This document shows, piece by piece, positions 44,505 through 53,396 of a DNA stretch of 64,000 bases (position 1 is its first letter; every line of letters starts with the position of its first letter). Below the pieces are notes generated by a model, which worked only from the letters and a program-made list of their open reading frames with translations, searched no databases and had not been told where the DNA came from. A program made the translations under genes and the position numbers. Origin of the DNA: JAJCYX01 sp965243825 (GTDB lineage Bacteria > Chloroflexota > Dehalococcoidia > Lucifugimonadales > Lucifugimonadaceae); the NCBI GenBank assembly GCA_965243825.1, contig CBDEVT010000001.1, positions 124,001 through 188,000 on the forward strand, read 5' to 3'.

Positions 44505-44621
44505 ATGACTGATCAGAATATTCTCAGGCGTGCCAAGGGGACACTCGTCGGTTTGGCTGTAGATGATTCTCTCGGCGCATTAGTGGAGTTCCAGATGACC
44601 AAACGGGGTGACGGGTCGTAA
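44505..44621 (+). pseudogene. N-terminal stub of an ADP-ribosylglycohydrolase (DraG family)
   Basis: An ATG at 44505 preceded by AGGAGTG opens a 38-codon frame. It contains RRAKGTLVGLAVDDSLGALVEF, which matches the first helices of ADP-ribosylglycohydrolases (RAxGxLxGxAxGDALGaxxE), though Gly in front of the first Asp is lost. It stops after RGDGS where the family normally continues with DTALTL-type metal ligands. It is therefore a remnant or a very short leader. The stop TAA directly precedes the ATG of the next small gene. Confidence 0.65.
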
Positions 44622-44804
44622 ATGATCTTCACTAAGAACGCGGCTGCCTCCATTATCGACATGCTGCTGCTCGTGCCCTACATACTTGGACTCATCTTCA
44701 TGCTGGGCTTGCGAATCTTGATCGACATTCCATGGTTACTCGGGCAATTCTGGGACATATCTAAGGCACGTCGGGATGGCAGACAGCGCGAAACCTATTG
44801 GTGA
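44622..44804 (+). CDS. Small membrane protein
   Basis: 60 residues: MIFTKNAAASIIDM is followed by a single long hydrophobic segment (LLLVPYILGLIFMLGLRILIDIPWLL, about 15-40) and a basic tail (KARRDGRQRE). The ATG directly follows the stop of the DraG stub, so it could be translated by re-initiation. It is not recognised as a known family; the location beside the Rho-like GTPase is the only hint. Confidence 0.45.
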   Translation: MIFTKNAAASIIDMLLLVPYILGLIFMLGLRILIDIPWLLGQFWDISKARRDGRQRETYW

Positions 44805-44977
44805 AAGCAGGAGAGCGATCATCGAGGTCACAGCAAACAGGACATCTGTGATCAGTATTGGAGCGGCCGATACCTGCAACTTGGGCAGTCCAAATTCAAA
44901 GTAAAGACTAGCGTACGTAAATATCGGTTCCGGTCTGAATAAAGCAGCACCGCAGTGGCTTACAGGAGGCAAGGTTC

Positions 44978-46072
44978 ATGAGGAGAGTTCTAATTACTCA
45001 TGCTGGAGGTGAACTGGGGGTTGGGACGGCTCGGGCCATGCGAGCCAGCGATCCAGATCTTCACATCATCGGTGCCGATGCGGGCGAATTGCAGATACAT
45101 CTGGCTGAGGTCGATGACCGGCATTTGCTGCCTCGTGCCGGCGCACCAGAATACCTACCAGTTTTAAGACAGTTGATAAATGAAGTCCGTCCTGACTTCT
45201 TCTGGCCATTGCATGATGATGAGATCGCTATCGTGGCAGGAGTCAACGACCTCGGCGTTCGTATGTTCATCCCTCCAGCAGATGTAGTGAGGCTTTGCCA
45301 GGACAAGTTAGCCTCTTACACCGCCTTCGCAGCGGCCGGTGTGCCGGTACCCGAAACCATTTCATTGAACACGAAGTCTGACGTCGCAGACGCGCTCGAA
45401 CGATTTCAAGGCAAAACGTGGCTGCGGTCCACTCACGGAGCCGGTGGAGCAGGTGCCAATCGAGTGGATGATTTGGAGGAAGCGATCGCCTGGATAGACA
45501 GCCAGGATGGCTGGGGCACGTTTACGGCGTCAGAAGTGCTTACTGGCCGTCAATATAAGTGGGAATCCGTCTGGTACCAGGGAGACCTTGTCGCCGCGCA
45601 GACAAGGTCATACATGGGGATCGGTCGATTTCGATCTATGGCAACTGGAGCATCGATTTCGGCGGTGAGCCGGAGAGAGCGTGGGTCGCAGGTGTCAGGC
45701 GCACCTGAGGCAGCGATCGAAGCCTCCCTCGCAGCTATTCGCGCGGCAAGCTCGAAGCCCCACGGCATCTTCAGTGTCGACACATCGGGGGATGACGCTG
45801 GTGTACCAAAAGTCACGGAAATAAACGTCGGTCGCTTCACCAGTGTCGGTGCCATCTACTGGTTCTCGCAGGGATTCAACTTCGCGGAAACGGTGCTGAA
45901 ACTGGCCTTTGATGAGGATCCCGGATTCGAAACGCCGCTTATCGATCCAATTCCTGCTGGTATTTACAGGGTGTCGGGGAGAGAGGTCCATCCGGCGTTC
46001 GTAACTGATGAAACGATGAAACCATTGCGGGATGAACTCACGAGAAGATCTGCCAAGGCTACGGACAGCTGA
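44978..46072 (+). CDS. ATP-grasp domain protein (carboxylate-amine ligase-like), paralogue 1
   Basis: 364 residues from an ATG with a near-perfect AGGAGG 8 nt upstream (44964-44969). The N-terminal Rossmann-like part (RRVLITHAGGELGVGTARAMRAS) resembles CarB/PurK pre-ATP-grasp domains. It contains FFWPLHDDEIAIVAG, a central Lys-containing region (CQDKLASYTAFAAAGVPVPE) and a C-terminal EINVGRF segment for metal binding. It is a paralogue of the gene at 61696-62784 (same order, HDDE and VGRF/DAGRF motifs) and of a remnant at about 49250. Role could be ligation of an amino acid or peptide to a carboxylate; the substrate is unknown. Confidence 0.82.
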   Translation: MRRVLITHAGGELGVGTARAMRASDPDLHIIGADAGELQIHLAEVDDRHLLPRAGAPEYLPVLRQLINEVRPDFFWPLHDDEIAIVAGVNDLGVRMFIPPADVVRLCQDKLASYTAFAAAGVPVPETISLNTKSDVADALERFQGKTWLRSTHGAGGAGANRVDDLEEAIAWIDSQDGWGTFTASEVLTGRQYKWESVWYQGDLVAAQTRSYMGIGRFRSMATGASISAVSRRERGSQVSGAPEAAIEASLAAIRAASSKPHGIFSVDTSGDDAGVPKVTEINVGRFTSVGAIYWFSQGFNFAETVLKLAFDEDPGFETPLIDPIPAGIYRVSGREVHPAFVTDETMKPLRDELTRRSAKATDS

Positions 46073-46320
46073 ATCCCGCGTCGATCGAGAATACGTTCGA
46101 TTTTTAGCGATGCCATGTCACAGCTGTAACTAGCCGGTTTCGGATTCATTCCAGGCAGCTACGCGACATGGCCGAGCCGCCAAAAATCTTCCCGCTTCCG
46201 CCACAACCACAAAATGGTGAAGTCGGATGGAGTGAGGAAATCCGCTCACGAATGATGTGGTTGTGTCGCCATTGTTGAATAGGCAGGACGATTTATCTTG
46301 GATCTCTCAGGCCAATCAGA

Positions 46321-47586
46321 ATGTCAACATCGAACCAGGCATACAGCAAGTCCACGAAAACGGGAATTCGAAGACGGCTGAACAGGATCCGTTCCGTCTA
46401 TGACCACGGATTTTCTCGTCCCGATGACCGTTTCATCCCTATAGCCCCTCCTGATCTGATCAGATTGATCGAGGAAGACTCCGATTTCTTCGGAACGGAA
46501 TCTTCTCGAATCAATGAGATTGCCCAGCTTATGGCCAGGATTCTGGAACAGGAACGAACTGCATTCGAGCAGGTCATAGAAGATGGGTATTCGCATTTCA
46601 ACCCGGATAGCGAAACACTCGAACTTGAAGGCATCACCGAACGGCGACAGGTTGATGAACCGGCCCTTCACCAGAAGCTCAACCACCTGTTAGAAAAAGC
46701 GAACTTTGAGAGACTGACGTCCGAACAGTTCGAAGCAGCGATCGCTACATCGAACACCCATGGCCTCAAAGTTCAATTGGATCTAGAAAGGGTCGAAGAG
46801 ATCTCAGTCTGGGTACGAGGTCGTTCAGAGAAGGACGTTCGCAGGCGAACATTCTTACATCCAATCAAGGGAGTGGAAACGAAACTTGCGACCTTCAACA
46901 GACTTGTAATGGTGGTAAGCCTTCGAGGGGATGACGATGTCCATGTGAGGATGTTCAAGAACATCCCAATCCGTGATGTCGAAGCGCTACTTCCGCATGC
47001 CAGAGTTCGAATGAATCGCCGAGACGCGTTATTCATGCTGGGAGGCGGCGCGGGTGCCGCTTGGTCAGTCGTTACGAAGCTTGCGCTGGTCGGCGCCGCG
47101 GCAGTAACCAACCTTCTCTGGGTACTTGCGTTACCTCTGGCAGCACTTAGCTGGAAGATCTTTTCCGGATATCGCCGTGCGTTGAAAGATCGTTCTTCTC
47201 ATCGTGCTCAACACCTCTATTTCCAATCACTTGGAAATAACCGAAGTGCTCTCTTTGTTATCACCAAGATGATCTGTGAGGAGGAAATCAAAGAGGCAAT
47301 CTTGTTGTACGCCTTCTGCCTTCCAGAGGTCCGTAACAAACTCAAACCCTCGTCCGTTCAGGAACAGGATCGGTTGATTCAGGGTTATCTGTTCGAGCGC
47401 GTGGGTGTGAGAGTCGACTTTGATATCGAGGATGCCGCCGAAACGCTTGAACGCCTGGGCGTTTTGAAGGATCTCGATCTTCTCACCACCCTTCCGATCG
47501 AGGAGTCGATTCAGAAGCTGGAGCACCACCGCATCGAGTTGAGAAGCAAGGACTATCACGCCAATCTGCTAGGAATCACGGTTTGA
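46321..47586 (+). CDS. DUF3754 / TMEM143-like membrane protein
   Basis: 421 residues. The N-terminal half is soluble, with RFIPIAPPDLIRLIEED near the start, and contains FKNIPIRDVEALLPHARVRM, typical of DUF3754 and its eukaryotic relative TMEM143. Two hydrophobic segments follow at about 245-285 (AWSVVTKLALVGAAAVTNLLWVLALPLAALSW), then a helical C-terminal domain (about 300-415). Function is unknown in any organism. It is alone on its strand between the ATP-grasp gene and the MFS gene. Confidence 0.8.
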   Translation: MSTSNQAYSKSTKTGIRRRLNRIRSVYDHGFSRPDDRFIPIAPPDLIRLIEEDSDFFGTESSRINEIAQLMARILEQERTAFEQVIEDGYSHFNPDSETLELEGITERRQVDEPALHQKLNHLLEKANFERLTSEQFEAAIATSNTHGLKVQLDLERVEEISVWVRGRSEKDVRRRTFLHPIKGVETKLATFNRLVMVVSLRGDDDVHVRMFKNIPIRDVEALLPHARVRMNRRDALFMLGGGAGAAWSVVTKLALVGAAAVTNLLWVLALPLAALSWKIFSGYRRALKDRSSHRAQHLYFQSLGNNRSALFVITKMICEEEIKEAILLYAFCLPEVRNKLKPSSVQEQDRLIQGYLFERVGVRVDFDIEDAAETLERLGVLKDLDLLTTLPIEESIQKLEHHRIELRSKDYHANLLGITV

Positions 47587-47741
47587 AGATCAAAGGTCAC
47601 TGCTCCCAAATGGTTTGAAACTCATTGGAACCGAGTGCTGTTCTCGACCTATATGTGCAGTTAGTGCGACTGGCGGAGTAATCGCAGGTCAGCAGGAGTG
47701 ATGAAGCGAATCTGAAATGCCCGACTCCACGCTGCTCATCG

Positions 47742-49001
47742 CTACGCTGTTCTGACGGGCTTCGCTAGCACAACCAGTACACCACCAGCCGCGAAAATGA
47801 AAGCTGCAATCCAGAAGGAATTGGCGTAGCTGCCGGTCGCGTCGTAGATCTGCCCGGCAAGGATCGGCCCAATAAGCACAGGCACGGTTGCAAGCACCAT
47901 CGTCACAGCACCTTGAATCGTACCGTAGTGTTTCAGCCCGAACGCCTCAAGTATCACAAGTGACATTAACGGCCCTATTCCGCCGAATCCTGTTCCGAAG
48001 AACAGTATGGCGGCGAAGGCCAGGTTCGACCCTCCAGCAAGTATCACCAGCACAACCCCGGTAGCCATGATGGTTATGGCGATGACGAACGAAACACGCG
48101 CCGTTAGCTTTTCGCTTAGCCAGCCCCAGGTGATCTTGCTCAACAGCGCCGTACCAGCCAGCACCGTCAATCCAGTTGCTGCCTTCGTGGAACCCCAACC
48201 TTCGGCCTCAAGATGAGGGATCAGTTGAGTCATGAAGGATGGATAGCTGAATCCCGCGCATGTCACACCGAGCAGAAGCAACCAGAATGTCCTACCGGCC
48301 ATAGCCTCTGTAAGCGTCACCTCGCGCGACAAGGATTCTGTCGTTGCACCTGCACGTTCTGGACGCTGTTGTTCCTCTTCTCTGCGAGTCGGACGGTCCC
48401 GGATCACGAACCACGCGGCTATGGCGACGGTCACCAGGCCGGCGGCGATGATTCCATAGGCGAATCTCCACCCTTGGGAGGCGATTACAAGAGTGAGAAG
48501 TGGAGCTCCAACGAGCCCGAACACGTTGTTGCCGGTGATGGCAGTGCCCATCATCCGCCCTCGTGTGTAAGGGAACCAGGCGCCCATCAGTTTTCCAATG
48601 GGCTGGAACGTTCCTGGCATGCCGATGGCCAGTAAGGCGGCGGACAGGTACCAATGCCACAGTTCGCTCATGCCGACTCTCACCAGGAATGAAGAGGCCA
48701 CCAGCAGCAACGAACCAGTCATTAGTGTTCGGACGCCATACCTGTCAATCACTATCCCGATGAACGGTGCGAGCAGCCCGCTGATTAGGCCAATAGACAG
48801 CGAGACGTTGATCTCAGTTCGGGACCAACCAAAGGCATCCTCAAGGGGTTTTACAAAGAGTCCGAAACCGTACTGGGATCCGCCAGACACGAAAGCGGTG
48901 GTGAAGAACGAGACCCAGACTATTGACCAGCCACGAGAAATTCGCCACGTCCGTTGCTGTTCAGGGTTATCCGGGTTTGAGGAAGGATTCGCTGTGTCCA
49001 A
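47742..49001 (-). CDS. MFS transporter, monocarboxylate/oxalate-formate antiporter-like
   Basis: 419 residues with 12 hydrophobic segments. FGLFVKPLEDAFGWSRTEINVSLSIGLISGLLAPFIGIVIDRYGVR in helix 1-2 and GPLMSLVILEAFGLKHYGTIQG are typical of the oxalate-formate / monocarboxylate antiporter group. A cytoplasmic loop of about 30 residues (RDRPTRREEEQQRPERA) lies between the halves. It probably moves organic acids; substrate unknown. The gene is alone. Confidence 0.9.
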   Translation of the reverse strand: MDTANPSSNPDNPEQQRTWRISRGWSIVWVSFFTTAFVSGGSQYGFGLFVKPLEDAFGWSRTEINVSLSIGLISGLLAPFIGIVIDRYGVRTLMTGSLLLVASSFLVRVGMSELWHWYLSAALLAIGMPGTFQPIGKLMGAWFPYTRGRMMGTAITGNNVFGLVGAPLLTLVIASQGWRFAYGIIAAGLVTVAIAAWFVIRDRPTRREEEQQRPERAGATTESLSREVTLTEAMAGRTFWLLLLGVTCAGFSYPSFMTQLIPHLEAEGWGSTKAATGLTVLAGTALLSKITWGWLSEKLTARVSFVIAITIMATGVVLVILAGGSNLAFAAILFFGTGFGGIGPLMSLVILEAFGLKHYGTIQGAVTMVLATVPVLIGPILAGQIYDATGSYANSFWIAAFIFAAGGVLVVLAKPVRTA

Positions 49002-49249
49002 GTTCGTGGGCTTTTTTGAGTCCCTGTGCCCTGACGCTTACGAAGGATGATGGAAGTCGACACTCTACCAGTTGCTGGTCAGGTGAAGAGATTGACCTGA
49101 GGAAGCGGTCCGAGGTTGGCGGCTGCTAGAGGAATTAGTTTCTGGTGTTCGAGTCAGGGAACCCTCCGAATCACACAGAACCAATTGAAGTGAGACATGC
49201 AGCAAACTGACGATTGCCAGCTCTGGACTCTGAGTAAATCACGACCAGC

Positions 49250-49320
49250 TTTGGTAGCAGCAGAACCACTTAATTGGTCCGCCACTCCTAAACCTGCCTG
49301 CATCAACCAGTGTCACGTAT
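49250..49320 (-). pseudogene. Remnant of an ATP-grasp gene
   Basis: Read on the minus strand this DNA encodes TLVDAGRFRSGGPIKW, which matches TEVDAGRFSSGGPVNW of the intact ATP-grasp protein at 61696-62784; the nucleotides are also clearly similar (for example CCGCCACTCCTAAACCTGCC against CCGCCACTACTAAACCTCCC). Only this metal-binding segment is left. It is a decayed copy lying beside a decayed recombinase fragment. Confidence 0.75.
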
Positions 49321-49345
49321 CTGAAGCGTACGCGAGCTGGGTTGA

Positions 49346-49450
49346 AGAAGCTTGAAAAGACTTGCGGGGCTCGATCTGGACTTCAAGAAACTTCTTGAGT
49401 ATCCAAAAAGGGGTTGCTGGACGAGCAAGAGCTCGGATAGGCGAACCGGC
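49346..49450 (+). pseudogene. Remnant of a serine recombinase gene (coiled-coil region)
   Basis: The DNA aligns with positions about 60600-60710 of the intact recombinase gene, with only small gaps: CTCGATCTGGACTTC against CTCGATGTGGATTTC, and AAAAAGGGGTTGCTGGACGA against AAAAAGGGGTTGTTGAACGA. It corresponds to the coiled coil between the zinc ribbon and the C-terminus. Frameshifts show that it is dead. The ATP-grasp remnant sits directly to its left. Confidence 0.75.
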
Positions 49451-49500
49451 GATGGGCGCGATTGCACGCTCCAGTGTTCAAGCGAACAAGCTTCAAAGAG

Positions 49501-50655
49501 CTAGTCGATCGTCACCTTTCCGGTGCTGTGGCGCGATATCCATTCCCAGTCGTACTCGACGCCGAATCCAGGTTCGTCGGTTACTTCGAGCATTCCGTTG
49601 CTGTCTACGGCATGGAGTGAGTCGATCTCCATGTTCTTCCGTATCGGTGGGCTGAATCCCGGCAACGTTGGATGTACCCAGGACATTTCATAGTAGTTAG
49701 CGTTCTTTGTTGCTGCCAGAAGGTGGAGCTGCGCCGGTCCTGTCCAATGTGGTTCGCAGTCGACTCCAAGCGCTTCAGAAGCGTGAGCGAGTTTGATCGT
49801 TCCCGTCAGCCCCTGTACTCCAACATCTCCTCGCGTCATGTCTGAGGCGCCTTGAACGACCATGTCAAGCCGCTGCTCAATCGTGCCAAGCTTTTCGCCC
49901 TGCAGAAGCATCGTTTTGAGCTGCTCACGAAGTCGCTTGTGACTGAAGTTCGTGACGCCTCCGTCTGAATAGGGATCTTCGTACCAGTAGAAACCGGCTT
50001 CGTCGCAAGCCCTTCCGACTTTCAATGCATCGGCATAGGTTTCGTAAAGGCAGTAGGAATCGAGCATCATATCGAGATCACCACCGACGGCATCGCCGAC
50101 CGCCAACACGGTTTTGATGTGGTCTCGTGTGTCGGGCCATGGATAAGGATGAATCTTGAATCCCTTGTAGCCAATTTCTTTGCATTGAAGGGCAAACTCT
50201 CCGTAACTCTCCGGAGTCGACAGCGGGCCTTTCATCGCACCGTCGATCGTGCTGGCGTAGGCAGGAATCTTTCGACGATAAGTTCCTAGCATTCCGTGCA
50301 CAGGAGTGTCAGAAGCCTTGCCCGCTAGATCCCAGAGTGCGAGGTCGAGGGCGGCCATTTGATTATTGGTACCTGGGGATTTACCACGCTGGTAGTGAAA
50401 CTCTCGGTCCAGCGCGTTGGTGCCGATATAGCTTTTGGCGTATTCGGCGACTGGACCTGCGCCAACGAACAGTCCGGCATACTCGCCTATGGCGCCGTTG
50501 TTGGCATGGATTCTGACCGCTGAATACTCTCTGGTGTAGCTACTATCAGGGTCATACAGGCCACCTCGATGACCACCCAGCCTTTGTGTGAGCCCCTTGA
50601 GCTCGTAAGCAAAAGATTCGACTTCGATCTTGGTGATGGTCAAGAGATTTGGCAT
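49501..50655 (-). CDS. Enolase-superfamily (mandelate racemase-like) enzyme, canonical
   Basis: 384 residues with a complete mandelate racemase-type active site: K167-I-H169, metal ligands D199, E226 and E254 (LLQGEKLG), and the His-Asp dyad as D277 (TRGDVGVQG) and H303 (CEPHWTGPAQLH). It should act on an acid sugar or related hydroxy acid as dehydratase or epimerase. Compared with the paralogue at 2951 it keeps the dyad. It is alone, divergent from the CP-ATP-grasp operon, with a dispersed repeat in the gap between them. Confidence 0.9.
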   Translation of the reverse strand: MPNLLTITKIEVESFAYELKGLTQRLGGHRGGLYDPDSSYTREYSAVRIHANNGAIGEYAGLFVGAGPVAEYAKSYIGTNALDREFHYQRGKSPGTNNQMAALDLALWDLAGKASDTPVHGMLGTYRRKIPAYASTIDGAMKGPLSTPESYGEFALQCKEIGYKGFKIHPYPWPDTRDHIKTVLAVGDAVGGDLDMMLDSYCLYETYADALKVGRACDEAGFYWYEDPYSDGGVTNFSHKRLREQLKTMLLQGEKLGTIEQRLDMVVQGASDMTRGDVGVQGLTGTIKLAHASEALGVDCEPHWTGPAQLHLLAATKNANYYEMSWVHPTLPGFSPPIRKNMEIDSLHAVDSNGMLEVTDEPGFGVEYDWEWISRHSTGKVTID

Positions 50656-50797
50656 GAGTCGGACTCTACTAAGCTCGTGCTAAGTGCGAGGCTGAAGTCT
50701 ACTCCGCGATCTGAGCAACGGCGTGATCGGTCACGGGTGTTGGTGGGTCCCGTCGGATTCGATTGCACCAGGACAACCAGGTTCTCATCCGAATCTC

Positions 50798-50833
50798 ATC
50801 TCGAAAAGTTCTGCCTTTCATCCCCTCAACTCC
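50798..50833. repeat. Dispersed intergenic repeat, copy A
   Basis: A 36-bp unit (it includes TCGAAAAGTTCTGCC and TTTCATCCCCTC) that differs from copy C (58081-58116) at only 3 of 36 positions and from copy B (55171-55205) at about seven. It sits between two divergent genes. Confidence 0.72.
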
Positions 50834-50934
50834 AATATCTGAGCCGACAATTGGTCGGATAGAGATTCCTACAGTCTGAACAGATCCTCACTCGGTTGTG
50901 GACTTATCGGTCGGCGTCAGCGATATTTGTTGCC

Positions 50935-52389
50935 ATGTCGATACTCGGAAGATATGCAACACAGGGTCGCGACGAGATGTTTTCTAACGGCTCACTTCAG
51001 CCGGCCTATGCGTGTGTCGAGCGCTATGTTCGCGACCTAGACGCAGAGGAATATACCGCTCTGCAGAATCAAGCCGACCTGGAGACTCTAAACAATGGAA
51101 TCACCTTCACGGTGTATTCCGACCAGACAGGGATAGAACGCATATTCCCATTCTCACTCGTTCCTAGAATCGTCGAGGCAGCAGAGTGGAGACTGCTTTC
51201 CGCCGGTCTCAAGCAGCGCATCAGTGCGCTCAATCTGTTCCTCACCGATGTGTATGGCGATGCGAAATGCGTGAAGGACGGGGTGATCCCGGCTGACCTC
51301 GTGCTAGGCAGCAAAAGCTATCTGCCACAGGTCAAGGGCGTTCTGCCGCCACTTGGTTGCTTTGTCCACGTTGCGGGACTAGATCTCATCCGTGCCGAAG
51401 ACGGAAAGTTTCGTGTTCTGGAAGACAATCTGAGAACGCCTTCCGGGGTCTCTTACGTAATTGAAAATCGTAGGACCATGCGGAGTATTGTGCCGTCGAT
51501 GTTCCCGACCTCTGGTGTAGAGATAGTTGATGATTATGCTGACTATTTGCTTGAGTCCCTCATCTCGGCCAGGCCTGAAGGCGTCTCAGAAGACGAAACC
51601 CGTGTCGTTGTCCTGACTCCCGGGCATTTCAATTCTGCGTACTTTGAGCACACGTTCCTATCACGCCAGATGGGAGTCGACCTGGTCGAGGGCCGCGACC
51701 TGATCGTCCAGAACGACTCTCTTTACATGCGATCAACAACCGGTCTTGACCGAGTACACGTCGTGTACCGCAGGATCGATGACGACTTCCTTGATCCAGA
51801 GATTTTTCGCAACGATTCGCTCTTAGGAGTACCCGGCATAATGCGGGTATTCCAGGCCGGTAACGTCACCATCGCCAACGCACCTGGCAACGGCATCGCC
51901 GATGACAAGGCTACGTATCGGTACGTGCCGGATCTGATCAAGTACTACCTTTCTGAAGAGCCAATAATCGAGAACGTCCCGTCCTACCTTGGCCGGATCA
52001 AAGACGATCTCGACTACATGCTGGAGCACCTTGGCGAGCTCGTATCCAAGCCGGTGGATGGCTCGGGCGGCTATGGAGTCTTTGTAGGTCCGCAAGCATC
52101 TGCTCAGCAACTCGATGAACAAAGGACGAGAGTCCGGTCCAATCCGGATGGATGGATGGCGCAGCCACTGCAGAACTTCAGCACAATTCCGACGTTTAAC
52201 GGGGATGTGTTCGAGCCGCGTCGGTCCGACTTGAGAGCATTCATTGTGACCGGAGAGGACTCCTGGGTACTACCCGGAGGGTTGACCCGTGTTGCGCAGG
52301 ACCCACAATCATTCATCGTCAACTCATCTCAGGGCGGAGGTAGCAAAGACACCTGGGTGCTGAGAGATAGAGATCGGAACGAGTCCTGA
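50935..52389 (+). CDS. Circularly permuted ATP-grasp protein (DUF407), Anbu operon
   Basis: 484 residues from the ATG at 50935. Features of the circularly permuted ATP-grasp family are FRVLEDNLRTPSGVSYVIENR (about 163-183), VVVLTPGHFNSAYFEH and a C-terminal LVSKPVDGSGGYGVFVGP glycine-rich ATP loop, followed by FSTIPTF and DLRAFIVTG. In many bacteria this gene precedes an alpha-E protein and an Anbu-type proteasome, as here, and is thought to make or modify a peptide-like product. The stop overlaps the alpha-E start by 1 bp. Confidence 0.9.
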   Translation: MSILGRYATQGRDEMFSNGSLQPAYACVERYVRDLDAEEYTALQNQADLETLNNGITFTVYSDQTGIERIFPFSLVPRIVEAAEWRLLSAGLKQRISALNLFLTDVYGDAKCVKDGVIPADLVLGSKSYLPQVKGVLPPLGCFVHVAGLDLIRAEDGKFRVLEDNLRTPSGVSYVIENRRTMRSIVPSMFPTSGVEIVDDYADYLLESLISARPEGVSEDETRVVVLTPGHFNSAYFEHTFLSRQMGVDLVEGRDLIVQNDSLYMRSTTGLDRVHVVYRRIDDDFLDPEIFRNDSLLGVPGIMRVFQAGNVTIANAPGNGIADDKATYRYVPDLIKYYLSEEPIIENVPSYLGRIKDDLDYMLEHLGELVSKPVDGSGGYGVFVGPQASAQQLDEQRTRVRSNPDGWMAQPLQNFSTIPTFNGDVFEPRRSDLRAFIVTGEDSWVLPGGLTRVAQDPQSFIVNSSQGGGSKDTWVLRDRDRNES

Positions 52390-53381
52390 TGCTCGCACGC
52401 GTCGCAGAAAACCTCTACTGGCTCGGCCGCTTCCTGGAGCGGGCGGAAAACACCGCTCGGCTCTGTGATGTGACTCGTCTTGCCGTATCGGAGCATTCAG
52501 CTGAATCGGACCCCTGGAAGACAGTATTGGCCACGCTCGGTGCAGACGAGGAATTCAACAAGGCGAGAGAGTACGATGCGTCCATGTCAGCGGAGCAGTT
52601 CGTGGTTGCTTCAGTGAATTCTCCCGTGTCTATCAGGTCTGTAGTAACGCGAGCTCGCAGCCTTGCCATGGAACTCCGAGAATTCATCTCACGTGAGGTA
52701 TTCGAAGAGATCAACCGACTTTACCTTCCGACTGTATCTGAGCAGGCCCAGTTAACTTCTCAGACTACACAGACTATTCGCAGGTCTATTGCGACCGTGT
52801 ACGGGCTCTATGAGAACACCGTTCACCAGGGCCAAGGTGCACATTGGTTCAGGTTCGGGCAGTTGCTTGAGCGGGCCGACATGACAAGCCGCCTGGCTGA
52901 TGCCAAGTACTACGTTCTTCTGCCGTCTGCCGAAGATGTTGGCGGCGCGATCGACCGGTCGCAGTGGCGAGCTTTACTGCTGTCAGCTAACGGATTGGAG
53001 GCATACCGAAGACGGTTTCACGGGTCGATCACGGTGGCACGGGTGGTTGAGTTGCTGTTCTTCTCTGATCGATTCCCGAGAAGCTTGATCTACTGTGCCA
53101 ACAACATGCAGCAAGAGTTCAGAGAGGCTACTGCCGAGGCGAGGCCAGAACGCACTTTGGAAACGGCGAAAGAACTCGCTGTGCTCACGTTGGAACTAAA
53201 AGCGCTCAGTGGTGAAGCCGTGGTCAAGCAGGGACTCCACAATTTTATCGACCTCTTCCAGGAGCATCTTGGAAAGATAAATGAATCCATAACCAGGGAT
53301 CTGTTTAGAGCCGTGCTTTTGGAAGCGCAAAAAGGCACACCAGACAGACTTGCATCGACGACCTCACTACAGGCTGACTAG
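52389..53381 (+). CDS. Alpha-E domain protein (DUF403), Anbu operon
   Basis: 330 residues, nearly all helical, starting MLARVAENLYWLGRFLERAENTARLCDV, the hallmark of DUF403, with a second copy-like stretch WFRFGQLLERADMTSRLADAKYY. The pairing with the circularly permuted ATP-grasp gene is conserved in bacteria, and they may form a complex. It overlaps the ATP-grasp gene by 1 bp and precedes the Anbu gene by 15 bp. Confidence 0.92.
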   Translation: MLARVAENLYWLGRFLERAENTARLCDVTRLAVSEHSAESDPWKTVLATLGADEEFNKAREYDASMSAEQFVVASVNSPVSIRSVVTRARSLAMELREFISREVFEEINRLYLPTVSEQAQLTSQTTQTIRRSIATVYGLYENTVHQGQGAHWFRFGQLLERADMTSRLADAKYYVLLPSAEDVGGAIDRSQWRALLLSANGLEAYRRRFHGSITVARVVELLFFSDRFPRSLIYCANNMQQEFREATAEARPERTLETAKELAVLTLELKALSGEAVVKQGLHNFIDLFQEHLGKINESITRDLFRAVLLEAQKGTPDRLASTTSLQAD

Positions 53382-53396
53382 GACGATAGTAAAAGC

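Noticed and set aside
44736..44972. 78-residue minus-strand ORF with a hydrophobic segment
   Set aside because: It overlaps the small membrane protein and the strong ribosome site of the ATP-grasp gene; no family is recognised.
46168..46278. 36-residue ORF ending in CRHC
   Set aside because: No ribosome site and no known family; could be real but cannot be supported.
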